A stretch of 50,474 nucleotides of DNA. Origin: DATKZS01 sp035527835 [NCBI: bacterium] (lineage in GTDB: Bacteria; RBG-13-61-14). A program made the position numbers and the translations under genes. The stretch lies in contig DATKZS010000001.1 in NCBI GenBank assembly GCA_035527835.1, forward strand, positions 1-50,474, read 5' to 3'. Positions 50,337-50,474 of the stretch are shown here, one piece after another. Positions within the stretch are counted from its first letter, which is position 1, and every line of letters begins with the position of its first letter. The notes under the pieces were generated by a model. That model made no database searches. It had not been told where the DNA came from and worked only from the letters and a program-made list of their open reading frames with translations.

Positions 50337-50474
50337 ATCGGGTAGGAGGGGGCCTCACGGCCCCCGTCCTCCCACACCACCGGACGTACTCACCGTATCC
50401 GGCGGTTTCTTCTATCGGTTCAACTCCTGATGCCTGACGAAAAGGCTGACCAATCCGATCACCTCAAACCAATC
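50337..50474 (-). mobile_element. Group II intron, 3' end (domains V and VI), cut by window edge
   Basis: Read on the minus strand, ACCGCCGGATACGGTGAG continuing to GTACGTCCGGTGGT (50376-50406) folds into a domain-V hairpin: nine base pairs, a two-base bulge, a short upper stem and a small loop. It is followed by a GGGGGCC-GTGA-GGCCCCC hairpin and CCTACCCGAT (50337-50373), the usual domain VI and 3' end. The rest lies outside the window. Confidence 0.7.
50412..50474 (-). CDS. Possible C-terminal tail of the intron-encoded maturase
   Basis: Only 20 codons and a stop are in the window: DWFEVIGLVSLFVRHQELNR. The frame ends five bases before domain V, where the reverse transcriptase/maturase gene of such introns usually ends. 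The stretch is too short to prove homology; it could be chance. Confidence 0.35.
   Translation of the reverse strand, partial: DWFEVIGLVSLFVRHQELNR

Overview
The window is a GC-rich bacterial chromosome segment with densely packed genes. LpxB (lipid A), SecD/SecF/YajC, many predicted lipoproteins and fused M16 peptidases point to a Gram-negative (diderm) cell. A 2-hydroxyacyl-CoA dehydratase-type protein, corrinoid-type methyltransferases, a B12-binding radical SAM protein and FeoAB suggest anaerobic or low-oxygen metabolism; the catalase argues for some oxygen exposure. Several families of long intergenic inverted repeats are present, as is common in uncultured lineages. I cannot name the phylum from sequence alone. 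No rRNA, tRNA or CRISPR array was seen.

Left part (1-11 kb): the 5' end of aroC; a plus-strand acyl-CoA block (3-hydroxyacyl-CoA dehydrogenase, two crotonases, a nucleoside phosphorylase) facing an HgdB-like dehydratase gene; a receiver-PilZ regulator; an 836-residue dikinase-like protein whose C-terminal domain is not the usual PEP-binding barrel; a repeat-rich spacer; and a TauE-type exporter operon behind a candidate sigma-54 promoter. From 11 to 17.2 kb lies a chemoreceptor / periplasmic binding protein / lipoprotein cluster. It carries a tandem duplication that created a chimeric gene at a 9-base microhomology, plus two shorter apparent relatives.

Middle (17-41 kb, mostly minus strand): recJ, a sodium:solute symporter paired with a URO-D-type methyltransferase, a DUF456 protein, then an almost continuous run cysE - spoIID-like - GGDEF - queA - tgt - yajC - secD - secF ending at a clear terminator. 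A methyltetrahydrofolate methyltransferase, an unknown anchored protein, an M23 peptidase, a double M16 peptidase, lpxB with a small lipoprotein, and an M20 peptidase follow.

Right part (40.8-50.5 kb): plus-strand engB (apparently leaderless), rsmD, a secreted protein and a radical SAM protein; then minus-strand catalase and an iron-uptake locus (dtxR-type repressor, feoA, feoA, feoB, FeoB-associated Cys-rich protein). Three copies of a TTAGG-N4-CCTAA operator tie that locus together. The window ends with a mazEF-type toxin-antitoxin operon having 11-bp operator iterons, and the 3' end of a group II intron.
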